64,000 nucleotides of DNA from Bradyrhizobium sp. CSA112 (GTDB taxonomy: Bacteria > Pseudomonadota > Alphaproteobacteria > Rhizobiales > Xanthobacteraceae). Where the stretch lies: assembly GCF_029051645.1 (NCBI RefSeq), contig NZ_JAACFS010000014.1, positions 98,339 through 162,338 of the forward strand, given 5' to 3'. Positions 36,488 to 46,001 of this stretch are shown one piece after another. Numbering within the stretch: position 1 is the first letter of the stretch; every line of letters begins with the position of its first letter. Made by a program: the position numbers and the translations under genes. Below the pieces are notes generated by a model that searched no databases, was not told where the DNA came from, and saw only the letters and a program-made list of their open reading frames with translations.

Positions 36488-37459
36488 TCATTTGTACCGG
36501 ATCCGCGGGTCGAGCCACGCGTAGATGATGTCCACCACGAAGTTGGTGACGACGAAGATCGTCACCACCAGCATGACCAGCGCTTGTGTCATCGTGTAAT
36601 CGTGATTGCTCACGGACGCGACAAACAGCTTGCCGAGCCCGTTGAGATTGAACACCTGCTCGGTGACCACCAGGCCGCCCATCAGGAATGCGAATTCGAT
36701 GCCGATGATGGTGACCACCGGAAGCAGCGCGTTTCTGAGCGCATGCCGCCGGATGATGAGCTTCTGGACGAGCCCCTTGGCGCGCGCCGTGCGGACGTAG
36801 TCCTCGCGCAGCACTTCAAGCAGCGCCGAACGCGTCATGCGTGTCGCGACGGCGGAATAGCGGTAGCCGGTCGCGAGCGCCGGGAAGATGGTCATGCTCA
36901 GGTTGTACAACGGGTCGACCCAGATCGGCACATACTTGATCGGTGGCATCCACGGGCTTCCGAACACCGACTTCGTGGTGATCAGCAGGCCGAGGATGAT
37001 CAGGATGCCGAGCCAGAACGAAGGCATTGCGATCCCGGCGATGCTGAAGCCGCGCACCACGTAGTCGATCCAGGTGTTCTGCTTGACCGCGGATATCGTT
37101 CCGAGCGGGATCGCGAGCATGATGGCGGTGATCGTGGCCATGATCGCGATCTGCAGCGAGAGCTCGAAGCGGAGCCCGACCTCTTCCGTGATCGGACGTC
37201 CGGTCCACATCGACTTTCCGAAGTCGAACCGGACGAAGTCCCAGATGAAGGTCAGGAACTGCACGACATAGGAACGATCAAGACCAAGCTCGGAGCGACA
37301 GAGAGCAATCGCCTTGGGATCGACGTATCCAGCCCCGCCCGTCATGCGCAGCACACAGACGTCGCCCGGCACCAGCCGCAGCAGCAGGAAGACAAGCAGC
37401 GCGGCGCCGAGCAGCGTCGGGATCATCAACAGGAGTCGCTTTAGGACGTACTGGTACAT
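36488..37459 (-). CDS. ABC transporter permease, DppB/OppB type
   Basis: A 323-residue permease starting MYQYVLKRLLLMIPTLLGAALLV, the OppB-type N-terminal helix, with VPGDVC, the large periplasmic loop, six helices and the EAA loop VLREDYVRTARAKGLVQKLI. The ATG at 37459 follows AGGAAC. It pairs with the DppC-type gene 16 bases downstream and is preceded by the substrate-binding protein gene 94 bases upstream on the same strand. Together they form the membrane pore. Confidence 0.92.
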   Translation of the reverse strand: MYQYVLKRLLLMIPTLLGAALLVFLLLRLVPGDVCVLRMTGGAGYVDPKAIALCRSELGLDRSYVVQFLTFIWDFVRFDFGKSMWTGRPITEEVGLRFELSLQIAIMATITAIMLAIPLGTISAVKQNTWIDYVVRGFSIAGIAMPSFWLGILIILGLLITTKSVFGSPWMPPIKYVPIWVDPLYNLSMTIFPALATGYRYSAVATRMTRSALLEVLREDYVRTARAKGLVQKLIIRRHALRNALLPVVTIIGIEFAFLMGGLVVTEQVFNLNGLGKLFVASVSNHDYTMTQALVMLVVTIFVVTNFVVDIIYAWLDPRIRYK

Positions 37460-37553
37460 GATCGTTCCTGCACCACTCTTGCCCGCCCCGCGGCCGTTTC
37501 CCGTTCACTACCTTGCTATGGCAGGGGACACGGAAACGACCGCCGTCGGGCGC

Positions 37554-39167
37554 TTACTTGTCGAGCCATACGTTGGCGAGGTCCTGATTGAGGTAGTGGC
37601 TCGGACTGATCTTCCAGCCCTTCACGTAGGACCGGTGCGGGATGATCCGGTTCCACCACAGCGTGACGAACGAATGCCCCTGCTCATCGAGCACACGCTT
37701 CTCGAACTGCCGCATCAGCTTGCGCTGCTCGGCTTCGTCGGACGTGCGGTTCATCGCCTCGAACATCTTGTCGAGGTCGCGATCGACGTATGCGCCGTAG
37801 CTTTCGTTGCCGATGTCCTCCGACAGGAACTTGCCGATGTCGAGCAGCGGGTTGATGACCGACTGGCAGTTGAAGTCCACCGTCACGTCGAAATCAGCCG
37901 ACCTGAGCCGCGCGTAGAATGGACCGGTCGGCTCCATCTTTTGCTCGACCGTCACCCCGATCTGCCGCCACTGGTCGATCAGCCACGTGCCCACGATCGT
38001 ATAGGGCTGGTCGACGGCGCGGTTGGACAATTCGAACTTCAGGCCCGGGACTCCGGCCTCCTGCAACAGCCGCTTGGCCTCGGCACGCGACTTGTTGATG
38101 TCGGGCCAGTAGCCGGGAAGCTGCTCGAGCTCCGTCTTTGTCGCCGCCAGCGGATGACCCGGGAACGCGACACCACCGACCGCCTTGACGATCGCGATGC
38201 GTGAAAGGTTCTGCGATCCGCCCCAGCGATCGACCGCCAGCGTCAGCGCGCGGCGAACGCGGACATCGTCGAACGGCTTCTTCTTGTGGTTGGGGGTAAA
38301 CAGCAGCACGCAGTTCCAGTCACTCTCCTGAACCGTGATGTCCTTTCCGAGCGCGTTGACGAGGTCCTCGGTGCTCTTCGGCGGGAAGCCGCGGAATTGG
38401 ATTGCGGCCCGGTCGCCGCGGATCGCTTGCACCTGCACCGCCTGCTTGTTGGAGAAGATCGCTTCGAAGCCGTCGAGATAGGGCTGCCCGGCAACGTGGA
38501 AGTCCTTGTTGCGCTCGCCCCGCACGTAGGCGCCGGCCTCGCGTCCGGCGAACTTGAAGGGTCCCGAGCCCATGACGTTCTTCTCGTACCAGCGGATGTC
38601 CTGGTCGAGCTTTGCCTTCGAGTAGATGAAGTTGAAGGGTGTGGCCAGCGCCGGGATGAACGCGCCCGATGGATACTTGAGCTTGAACACGACGGTGTGA
38701 TCGTCCGGCGCGCTCACACTCTCGACCATGACGAAATAGGCGATGCGCGCGCTGGTCGTGCCTTCCGGCGGGAAGATGATCTTGTTGAATGACGCGACGA
38801 TGTCGTGCGCCGTCAAAGGCGTACCGTCGTGGAATTTCACGCCCTGCTTGATCTCGAATGTGTAGGTCTTGCCGCCATCGGCCGGCGTCGGCATCCCCGT
38901 ACACAGGTCGCACACGAAGTCCGTCGGTGAGGAGGGATTTTCCGGATTGACCTTGATGAGCAGGCTGTAGAACGGCGCAAAAGGATGGATCAGCGCGAAC
39001 GTCGTCTCGCGGTGACCGTCCCAGCTCGGCGGCTCGTCCGGTACCACAAAATTCAGGGTACCACCCTGCTTGGGTGCGGCCTGAACCGGAGGCCCCGAGA
39101 AGCCGATGGCGACGGCCGCTGTGACCGCCGCGATTGACACAGGTCTGAGATATCTCGACAGTTTCAT
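37554..39167 (-). CDS. ABC transporter solute-binding protein, family 5
   Basis: A 537-residue periplasmic protein with a signal peptide (MKLSRYLRPVSIAAVTAAVA..., predicted cut after VQA near residue 31). The family 5 (peptide/nickel/opine) pattern is present: GGTLNFVVPDEPPSWDG, KFHDGTPLTAHDIVASF and VRRALTLAVDR. GGAGG lies seven bases before the ATG. An extra Cys pair (FVCDLC, near residue 90) is unusual and may form a disulfide. It captures the solute for the importer. The ligand cannot be predicted. Confidence 0.9.
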   Translation of the reverse strand: MKLSRYLRPVSIAAVTAAVAIGFSGPPVQAAPKQGGTLNFVVPDEPPSWDGHRETTFALIHPFAPFYSLLIKVNPENPSSPTDFVCDLCTGMPTPADGGKTYTFEIKQGVKFHDGTPLTAHDIVASFNKIIFPPEGTTSARIAYFVMVESVSAPDDHTVVFKLKYPSGAFIPALATPFNFIYSKAKLDQDIRWYEKNVMGSGPFKFAGREAGAYVRGERNKDFHVAGQPYLDGFEAIFSNKQAVQVQAIRGDRAAIQFRGFPPKSTEDLVNALGKDITVQESDWNCVLLFTPNHKKKPFDDVRVRRALTLAVDRWGGSQNLSRIAIVKAVGGVAFPGHPLAATKTELEQLPGYWPDINKSRAEAKRLLQEAGVPGLKFELSNRAVDQPYTIVGTWLIDQWRQIGVTVEQKMEPTGPFYARLRSADFDVTVDFNCQSVINPLLDIGKFLSEDIGNESYGAYVDRDLDKMFEAMNRTSDEAEQRKLMRQFEKRVLDEQGHSFVTLWWNRIIPHRSYVKGWKISPSHYLNQDLANVWLDK

Positions 39168-39257
39168 GATCTCTCCTCCTCTGAAAACGCATTCTCCTTT
39201 TTCAAACGACCGAGGGTCTTGCGCCCTTAAGGTCCGATCGCCCCTCGCACGGGGCTT

Positions 39258-40355
39258 TCAAATGACGGAGCAAGCGACCCAATGGCCGGGTCGCAGCTCC
39301 CGAAGCTCCGGAACGTTCTTGGCGCAGCTGTCGATCGCAAGCGGACAGCGCGGATGAAACACGCATCCCCGCGGCGGATTCATCGGGCTCGGCACCTCGC
39401 CTTTCACGATCCGGTAGGCGCGGGCCTTCTCCATGTCGGGGTCCGGCACCGGCACGGCTCCGAGAAGCGCCTGCGTATAGGGGTGCAGCGGATTACCGTA
39501 CAACTCGTCACAATCGGCCAGTTCAACGATCTTGCCGAGATACATGACTGCGACTCGATGGCACAGGTGGCGGACGACACTGAGATCGTGCGCGATGAAC
39601 AGATAGGTCAAACCGAACTGTTCCCGCAGATCTTCGAGCAGATTGATGATCTGCGCCTGAATTGACACGTCCAGTGCCGAGATGGCCTCGTCGCAGATAA
39701 TGAACTCCGGACGCACCGACAGGGCACGCGCGATGCCGACACGCTGGCGCTGGCCGCCGCTCATCTCGTGGGGGTAGCGGTCGGCAAACCTGGGATCCAA
39801 GCCACACAGGCGGAGCAATTCCATGACCCGCGCATCACGCGCTGCCTTGTTCGGCTCGGTCCGGTGCACCATCATCGGCTCGGAAATGATCTCGCCGATC
39901 TTCATCCGCGGATTGAGGGAGCTATAAGGATCCTGAAAGATCACCTGGATCTTCTGCCGCAGCGCGCGCATCGATTTCTGATCGAGGTCGACCAGGTTCT
40001 TGCCGTCGAACAGGATCTCGCCTGCGGTCGGACGCTCGAGCCGCAGGATGCACCGACCGGTGGTGGTCTTGCCGCACCCCGACTCGCCGACCAATCCGAG
40101 CGTCTCACCCTTGCGGATGGTGAAGCTGATGCCGTCGACAGCTCTCACCTGGGCGACCTGTCTGGAGAAGAGAGCGCCCTCGGTCACCGGAAAATGCATC
40201 TTCAGGTCGCGGATCGTGACCAACTCCGGCGCCAGGTGGACGCGCCTTTCGGATTGGCGCCTATGCTCGAGCGCGACGTCCTGCGCGACGGGCGATACCC
40301 GTACCGCTGCCTGGGCGCTCTGCCGTGCCGCGCCGGTTGGTTCGATGGGGGTCAT
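39258..40355 (-). CDS. ABC transporter ATP-binding protein, DppF/OppF type
   Basis: A 365-residue ATPase: Walker A GESGCGKTT, signature MSGGQRQR, Walker B FIICDEAISALDV and the C-terminal oligopeptide domain CVFHPRCPLAIDSCAKNVPEL, whose Cys residues may bind an Fe-S cluster. I chose the ATG at 40355 because it overlaps the stop of the upstream ATPase gene (ATGA, 40352-40355) with GAGG before it; a longer in-frame start at 40400 also exists. It energises the importer together with the DppD-type protein. Confidence 0.92.
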   Translation of the reverse strand: MTPIEPTGAARQSAQAAVRVSPVAQDVALEHRRQSERRVHLAPELVTIRDLKMHFPVTEGALFSRQVAQVRAVDGISFTIRKGETLGLVGESGCGKTTTGRCILRLERPTAGEILFDGKNLVDLDQKSMRALRQKIQVIFQDPYSSLNPRMKIGEIISEPMMVHRTEPNKAARDARVMELLRLCGLDPRFADRYPHEMSGGQRQRVGIARALSVRPEFIICDEAISALDVSIQAQIINLLEDLREQFGLTYLFIAHDLSVVRHLCHRVAVMYLGKIVELADCDELYGNPLHPYTQALLGAVPVPDPDMEKARAYRIVKGEVPSPMNPPRGCVFHPRCPLAIDSCAKNVPELRELRPGHWVACSVI

Positions 40356-41419
40356 GACGACCTCGTGAGAGATCTGGCTACTGTGTTTGCCTCCCAGCAT
40401 GCCGCGAGATGATCGCCGCCATCGACCCGCTCCAACGGAGGCGACTCGCTGGCGCAGCGCGCAACGGCAAAGCCGCAGCGCGGTTGGAACGAGCAGCCCG
40501 CGCCGAGGCGCGAAAGGTCGGGCGGCTGGCCCTGCACCGGATCGAGCCGTGCCCGGCGCGGCTGATCCATCCGCGGCACTGAACGCAGCAGCGCCAGCGT
40601 GTAGGGATGGCGGGGACGGTGATAAATATCGTGCGCGGGTGCGCTCTCGATGATCTTGCCCGCGTACATGACGTTGACCCTGTCGGCATAGCGCGCGACG
40701 ATACCGAGATTATGGGTGATGATAATCAGCGCCACGCCCATGCGTCGCGTCAGATTCTTCATCAGCTCGAGAATCTGCGCCTGAACCGTCACGTCGAGCG
40801 CGGTTGTAGGCTCGTCGGCGATGATCAGCTTGGGCTCACAGCACAAGGCCATGGCGATCATCACGCGTTGGCGCATGCCGCCGCTGAAGTGGTGCGGGTA
40901 CTGCCTCAGTCGACGCTCAGGATCCGAAATCCCCACCATGCCCAACAGCTCGATCGCACGCGCGACCGCCTGGTCGTGGCTCATGTCGCGATGCTGCTCC
41001 ATGGTCTCGGTAAGCTGTCGGCCGATCGTCAGGACTGGATTGAGCGAGGTCATCGGCTCCTGAAACACCATGGCAATGTCCTTGCCCCGGACCTCCCGGA
41101 TTTCCTCATCGCTCAGCTTGAGCAGGTCTCTGTTCTGGAAGCGAATGCTGCCACCGATGATGCGGCCAGGCGGATCGGCGACCAGCCGCAGGATCGAGAG
41201 CGCGCTGACGGACTTGCCGCATCCGGACTCGCCTACGATGGCGATCGTCTCGCCCTGATTGATATCAAAGCTGATGCCGTCGACGGCCTTGACCACACCG
41301 GCCGCCGAGAAGAAATAGGTTTGCAACCTGTCTATCTCGAGAAGCCTGGACACCTCGCGCCTCTCGTCATCCGTCACTGTACAGATGCCCTTCAGCCGTT
41401 TGACCTGACCCGCCTCCAT
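40352..41419 (-). CDS. ABC transporter ATP-binding protein, DppD/OppD type
   Basis: A 355-residue ATPase with Walker A GESGCGKSVSALS, signature FSGGMRQRVMIA, Walker B LIIADEPTTALDV, and the C-terminal GCSFQPRCGFAVARCASESP extension. It is the first gene of the operon (DppD-F-A-B-C order on the minus strand). The ATG at 41419 has no strong ribosome-binding site, and conserved sequence begins at about residue 25, so the start is uncertain by a few codons. Confidence 0.9.
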   Translation of the reverse strand: MEAGQVKRLKGICTVTDDERREVSRLLEIDRLQTYFFSAAGVVKAVDGISFDINQGETIAIVGESGCGKSVSALSILRLVADPPGRIIGGSIRFQNRDLLKLSDEEIREVRGKDIAMVFQEPMTSLNPVLTIGRQLTETMEQHRDMSHDQAVARAIELLGMVGISDPERRLRQYPHHFSGGMRQRVMIAMALCCEPKLIIADEPTTALDVTVQAQILELMKNLTRRMGVALIIITHNLGIVARYADRVNVMYAGKIIESAPAHDIYHRPRHPYTLALLRSVPRMDQPRRARLDPVQGQPPDLSRLGAGCSFQPRCGFAVARCASESPPLERVDGGDHLAACWEANTVARSLTRSS

Positions 41420-41484
41420 TTACGTCTTGATCTTTCGAGCCTATCGGCCGCAAGTCAAACCCAATCCTATGGTACTGCGACAAT

Positions 41485-41643
41485 TTAGACCAAAGTCTTG
41501 AATGCATCGGCCCGGCTGGCGACCAGCCGCAATGCATCCTCGTCATCACTGGCGCGACGCCGGAGGGCTGCCGGAAGGCCGTCGATTGCCCGATCAAGGA
41601 TCGCGACGCTCTCTTGGCGTTCTACGACGTCCCGGTTGAGCAT
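41485..41643 (-). CDS. Small hypothetical protein upstream of the ABC operon
   Basis: A 52-residue minus-strand frame, MLNRDVVERQESVAILDRAI..., ending ADAFKTLV. It is charged, Arg/Asp/Ala-rich, with a single helix-like body and codon use like real genes in this area. I saw no good ribosome-binding site. It may be the C-terminus of an eroded larger gene. I do not recognise it. Confidence 0.35.
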   Translation of the reverse strand: MLNRDVVERQESVAILDRAIDGLPAALRRRASDDEDALRLVASRADAFKTLV

Positions 41644-41716
41644 TGCTGCATTTGCGAACGATCAACCCGAGAGCAAGCGGAGCACATATGCTGCATAGGG
41701 AGATACTCTAACGGCT

Positions 41717-42817
41717 TCAGAAAAGCGGCATTTGCGGCGACGCTACGTTTTCACCGAGAAACCCGGAAATCGAAACTCCCAGCAACCTGACCGCCTTCTT
41801 CATCGGGAAGAGGGCCTTCAATAGTTCGGCCGACGGACCCTCCAACTCGCTGCGGCTGCCGACCGTGCCGGCCACCGTTCGGCTCCGCGTGATCAGTTCA
41901 AAATCGGCAAACTTCACCTTCAGAGTCACTGTCCGGCCCCGCCTGCCTTTGTCTTCGCAATGTCGCCAGACCTTGTCGATCAGCGGCTGCAGTTCAGAAA
42001 GCATCGCCTCGAACTCGGAGAGGTCGCTCAAGAAGGTGTTTTCAGCTCCGATAGATTTTCGAATCCGGTCGGCGCGTACCTCTCGGTTATCGACGCCTCT
42101 CGAGATCCAATAATAGTAGAGTCCGGCCTTGCCGAAATTGGATTGCATGAATTCGAGCGACTGATTGCGCATGTCGAGGCCAGTGTACAAACCGAGCGAA
42201 TTCATCTTGGCGCTGGTCGCGGGCCCAATGCCATGAAACTTGCCGACCGGCAGGTTTTCTACGAACGCCGGTCCCATCTCCGGTGTGATGATGTACTGGC
42301 CGTTTGGTTTGCGGTAGTCGGAGGCGAGCTTCGCCAGAAACTTGTTGTAGGAGATGCCGGCCGACGCGTTGAGGTCGGTCTCGGCCTTGATCTTGGCACG
42401 GATAGCGAGCGCGATGTCGCGCGCCAGCGGAATCCCCAGCAGGTTTTCCGTGGCGTCGAGGTAGGCCTCGTCCAGTGACAACGGTTCGATGATCAGTGTG
42501 TGCTCGGCGAAGATTTCGCGGATCTGCTGCGAGACCGCCTTGTAGACCTCGAAGCGCGGCTTCACGAAGATCAGATCGGGGCATTGCCGTTTTGCCGTGA
42601 CGGACGGCATGGCCGAGCGCACCCCGAATGTCCTTGCTTCATAGCTGGCTGCCGCAACGACGCCTCGCTCGCGGGATCCGCCGACGGCTACCGGCTTGCC
42701 GCGGAGATCCGGATTGTCACGTTGCTCGACCGATGCGTAGAACGCATCCATGTCGATGTGGATAATCTTGCGCTGACGGGGCGAGGGCCTCGCCTGGTCG
42801 TCGTCCTCGATCGTCAC
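41717..42817 (-). CDS. dinB: DNA polymerase IV (Y-family, translesion)
   Basis: A 366-residue DNA polymerase with the Y-family signatures HIDMDAFYASVEQRDNPDLRG (first catalytic Asp), SLDEAYLDAT (second catalytic Asp-Glu), a little-finger region and the beta-clamp-binding C-terminus PQMPLF. It replicates across damaged bases at low fidelity. The GTG start at 42817 overlaps the stop of the upstream SRAP pseudogene (42814-42816), a coupled arrangement seen in SOS cassettes. It is the only intact polymerase here and its regulation by LexA cannot be seen in the 200 bases available. Confidence 0.93.
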   Translation of the reverse strand: MTIEDDDQARPSPRQRKIIHIDMDAFYASVEQRDNPDLRGKPVAVGGSRERGVVAAASYEARTFGVRSAMPSVTAKRQCPDLIFVKPRFEVYKAVSQQIREIFAEHTLIIEPLSLDEAYLDATENLLGIPLARDIALAIRAKIKAETDLNASAGISYNKFLAKLASDYRKPNGQYIITPEMGPAFVENLPVGKFHGIGPATSAKMNSLGLYTGLDMRNQSLEFMQSNFGKAGLYYYWISRGVDNREVRADRIRKSIGAENTFLSDLSEFEAMLSELQPLIDKVWRHCEDKGRRGRTVTLKVKFADFELITRSRTVAGTVGSRSELEGPSAELLKALFPMKKAVRLLGVSISGFLGENVASPQMPLF

Positions 42818-43525
42818 GTTGCTGGCCCGGCCGGATCTTCCTTGACGCCGCGGGCGACGATCCGAAGTGCCTCGTCCGGCAGCGGCCGCTGGAGTTTCAG
42901 GGCATCGTCCGGAGGGGCCCTCATCAAGGTCTCGACTTCGTCTGGCATTGTCAGGATCACCGGCATCGCCTTCGGGTGGATAGCGCCAACCTCGGCATTC
43001 GCCTCCGTCGTGAGGATCGCGAAGATGTCGTTGGTCGTCTCACCTTCCTTGACCTTCCGGACGGACGTCCAGTTGGTCCAGATGCCGGCGAAGCAGGCGA
43101 GGGGACGGGTCTCATCGAGCGCGAACCAGATATCACCGCCCTCGGCCTTGTTGAATTCGCTGAAGGAGTTGAACGGCACCACGCAGCGGTTTTCGGCGTC
43201 CAGTGCTTGCTCTTACGTTGCGGATGTTAGTCGTGCGGCCGTCCGGCTCCATCCGCAGCAGTTCCTTGAAATCGACGGGTTTACCTTTCGCTTCGAGCTT
43301 TGCGGCACGCTTCTTGGTTGCTTCCATCAGGGCGTGCTGCGACGACGGCATTCCCCACCGCGCCGTAGCGAGTTCGCGGCCCTCGGCCCCGGTGCGCACG
43401 ATCGGTGCCTTGTAGTCCGGAAAAACCCCGGGCATCGGCGCCAGATTGCCAACGTATTGGTTCACGACGCGAAACAGCGCGATGATGGCGGCCCGGTTTG
43501 TCGTGATCGAATAGAGATTGCACAT
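42814..43525 (-). pseudogene. SRAP (SOS response-associated peptidase) gene with frameshifts
   Basis: The frame begins MCNLYSITTNRAAIIALFRV, the SRAP start with Cys2, and continues to TTNIRNVRA near 43200. There the reading frame changes: the remaining family sequence, CVVPFNSFSEFNKAEGGDIW and EVGAIHPKAMPVILTMPDE, lies in a different frame. A base is missing in GTAAG-AGCAAG, and a second small deletion follows near CACTGGACGCC. The gene is thus split by two lesions. It is paired with dinB, and an intact paralogue lies at 26586. Sequencing error is possible but two nearby lesions favour decay. Confidence 0.82.
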
Positions 43526-43555
43526 CGAAGGCCGCCGCGAAGGATCATTCTTGCG

Positions 43556-43753
43556 CTAGTCTCTATTACTATGCAGGTCCCTTAGCTTTCGCATGTAGTA
43601 GCCCTGCCTCTGGAGCGCGGAGCTGATCTCGTCGCTGACTTTTGTGACCCTCTTTTTGCTTTTACGCCATTTTCCCTGCGCCGCAGCGGGCGGCATTGGA
43701 TATCCCGTCTTCACAACGAGCAGATCACGTTTGGTGTTGAAATACACGTCCAT
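43556..43753 (-). CDS. Small hypothetical protein (79/65 residues)
   Basis: A 65-residue protein, MDVYFNTKRDLLVVKTGYPM..., with a basic middle (GKWRKSKKRVTKVSDEISSA) and helix-like end. GGGAGAGAGG stands upstream of the ATG, so the start is well supported. Codons upstream add 14 residues of less certain sequence. It lies next to the SRAP pseudogene. I do not recognise a named family; similar short proteins occur in Bradyrhizobium islands. Confidence 0.6.
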   Translation of the reverse strand: MDVYFNTKRDLLVVKTGYPMPPAAAQGKWRKSKKRVTKVSDEISSALQRQGYYMRKLRDLHSNRD

Positions 43754-44307
43754 ATGCCTCTCTCCCAAAGCGATGAACGTATCGCTTGCGAGCAAAATAA
43801 TGGGTTACCAAAGTGCAACACCGAGCCCTATTGTGCGCTCGCGATTTACCACCAGCAAGAGTGCGCACGGCAGAGGCGCGCGGATCAACGGCTATTCTAA
43901 TACCTCACTATAAGCGCGGCGAGTTGGATTGGTCGGGACGTTGGTGATGGACGAGCTTATAGCCCTCTGCCATGGGCGCATGACGTGCTTTGCAATGCGC
44001 AGCCGCTCGGCACAAGGCATGACCCGCTGCGCACTATCGCGGGCATAGGAACAGACATGAAAGCCGTAAGTTGATCACTGAATGGCAGAAGTCGATCCTG
44101 ACAGGGCTATTCGGCTATGAGAAACATCGTGAACGAGACCGGTGAGATCCTCGCCAAGGACAACGCATGACGGCACGTTGGTCGGCGGGCACCACCGCAT
44201 CGCGGTGGCAGCTAGCCTCGGTCAAAAGCTGCTTTGGCAAGACAGCGGCGAACCTGTGAGCCTTGATGCCTTCTTCAGGCATTCGAGTAGTTCTCAGCGG
44301 CACATAG
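43754..44307. other. About 550 bases with no intact gene
   Basis: Frames here are short and carry no motif or ribosome-binding site. The region lies between the small hypothetical gene and the DUF2285 remnant and may be the eroded start of the latter. Confidence 0.5.
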
Positions 44308-44562
44308 CTTGAGGCGCTCGCTGACGTAGCGCCAACCGGACCAGCCCTCACTGAGTATGACGAGGAGCACATCATCACGTACATGCGGGTGCTTGATGCT
44401 GATCAACAAGGCGCCGATTGGCGTGATGTCTCTCGTATCGTCCTGCACATTGACCCAGACACCGAGGCCGACCGCGCGCGAATCGCATTCGAAAGCCATG
44501 TATCGCGTGCAAGATGGATGAGCGAGCAAGGTTATCGCCATCTGTTGCGAATCGGCGCCTGA
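44308..44562 (+). pseudogene. DUF2285 domain remnant
   Basis: In one plus-strand frame: LEALADVAPTGPALTEYDEE, then YMRVLDADQQGADWRDVSRI, VLHIDPDTEADRARIAFESH and RARWMSEQGYRHLLRIGA before TGA. This is the C-terminus of DUF2285 proteins, which occur on rhizobial integrative elements beside replication and conjugation genes. An in-frame TAG (44305-44307) stands just upstream and no start codon opens the conserved part, so the N-terminus is lost. An ATG at 44383 could make only a fragment. Confidence 0.7.
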
Positions 44563-44599
44563 TCATCGCGACGCCTGCCTCTGACACGCGCGATCTAGA

Positions 44600-45145
44600 C
44601 GTTGCCCTAGGAGTTGTCCCGGCGCTCCAGCGAGCAAACAAATTCACGATTACTTGCGGCGACGTTCGCTTTGATCGCTCGGTTCCTATGACGAAGTCGT
44701 TCGAACTAGGCTGTGACGCGTTGCGCAAATCGGCGAGCGCTGATCGAAGCTCCGTGTGCATCGGAATTATTCTTCCGGACTGACCCTTGCTGGCATTGTC
44801 ATGGAGGTAGATGGACCGGCCTATTTGACTTTCGGCATCCGTGACCATGGCCCACGTGAGCGAGGCAATTTCTTTCGCTCTGAGTCCGGCTCTCACGGAC
44901 AGCAGGAGGATGACACGACTTCTGGTCGGATATCTCGTTCTTACGATTGAGCCTAAGGCGGCATCGATTTGCCCCTTGGTCAGTGTTTTAGCCTGTTTTC
45001 CCAATGACACGTGAACCTCCTGAAGCTCATCAGGACGTTGGATAGTAATCGGCAGAGGCAATCGTACAGGGTTGGCACGTCCGACCCGGGGATGTCTGTT
45101 GTTGGAAGGATATTGTTGCAAAAGTCGAAAATCGAACGACGTCAA
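44600..45145 (-). pseudogene. Tyrosine recombinase fragment (second integrase, decayed)
   Basis: The minus frame from 45145 reads LTKGQIDAALGSI, RVILLLSVRAGLRAKEIASL, TWAMV, and IIPMHTELRSALADL, the N-terminal core of a tyrosine recombinase with the first catalytic Arg in AGLRAKEI. Expected HxxR and Tyr boxes are not found; the frame runs on into unrelated residues after LFARWS. So the C-terminal third is lost. This is separate from the intact integrase at 31340. The rest of 45146-45355 shows nothing. Confidence 0.7.
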
Positions 45146-45355
45146 AAATCTCGCAAAAGTTGATTTTTGGCCGACGTGGCCACTGCAATATTCCGTAACG
45201 CCGATACGAAGCTCCCTGGTCGTTTTGGTGCGAAACGATGTGGTCTATCATATCGCCTCGAGCGAAACGCATCAGTGGTCCTGAAAAATTTCGATCGCCA
45301 CCCCAAATAGCCTTTTGCAACAATATCTGCCAGCAGCGGACGTCTGATGCATCGA

Positions 45356-45811
45356 CTACAACACTTGAAAAACATCCAGCGTTCGTGCATTCGTAGAAAG
45401 CGAGCCGCTGGCGATCGAGCAGATGCAGTTCATCCAACTGTACTTTTCTGAACTCGTCTCGAAGTATGGCGTGGTGCGGAAATAGTAGGCTCCCGGGTCG
45501 ACAATCTCGCCTTGATAAAGGCGATCCATGACCTCTTTCGGACCATGGCGAAGTCCCTTCCAGGCCGCGTAGATTTGATGGTTGTCGTTGGTTTCGAGGA
45601 TCAACTGCGCGTCCACCTCCATCACGTCGTCGCGGCGGATCAGCGACCAACCCCCGCCGCCTGGCAACACCTTGCCCTTAAGCTTCGGCCCGTCGAAGCT
45701 GCCGCCATCAAAATGAAACATGCGTCGGCGGCCGTATGGAGTATCGCCGAGACTGGATACTTGAATTTCGAGAGCGAGCGTGAACAGAAACCTGGTGTTG
45801 ATCTCCGGCAT
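45356..45811 (-). CDS. DUF3237 domain protein
   Basis: A 151-residue protein whose family signature includes RFLFTLALEIQ, YGRRRMFHFDGGSFDG, LKGKVLPGGGGWSLIRRDD and the tail YFRTTPYFETSSEKYSWMN. DUF3237 proteins are small beta-barrels of unknown role, found often beside catabolic genes. AGGAGG lies five bases before the ATG at 45811, which fixes the start. It appears complete, unlike its neighbours. Its C-terminus (NCICSIASGSLSTNARTLDV) varies more than usual. Confidence 0.85.
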   Translation of the reverse strand: MPEINTRFLFTLALEIQVSSLGDTPYGRRRMFHFDGGSFDGPKLKGKVLPGGGGWSLIRRDDVMEVDAQLILETNDNHQIYAAWKGLRHGPKEVMDRLYQGEIVDPGAYYFRTTPYFETSSEKYSWMNCICSIASGSLSTNARTLDVFQVL

Positions 45812-46001
45812 GGAGGCCTCCTGATGACTGGCATCCGCCATGTGCTGCGAAGTGAATCGGCGCGCCGACGACGTTGCGGCGTAGGCTGAAGCAGCGGAAC
45901 TATTCTCGCGTTCAATCCGACATACGAGGAACGGACGTATGGATGCGAGCGCCATGGGATGTGAGGCAAAGGCGTTACAGCGTTCCTTGCCGGACGAGGC
46001 G

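Noticed and set aside
41498..41698. Plus-strand frame of 66 codons near 41,500
   Set aside because: It is antisense to a better-looking minus-strand frame and is Arg/Ser-rich without motif.
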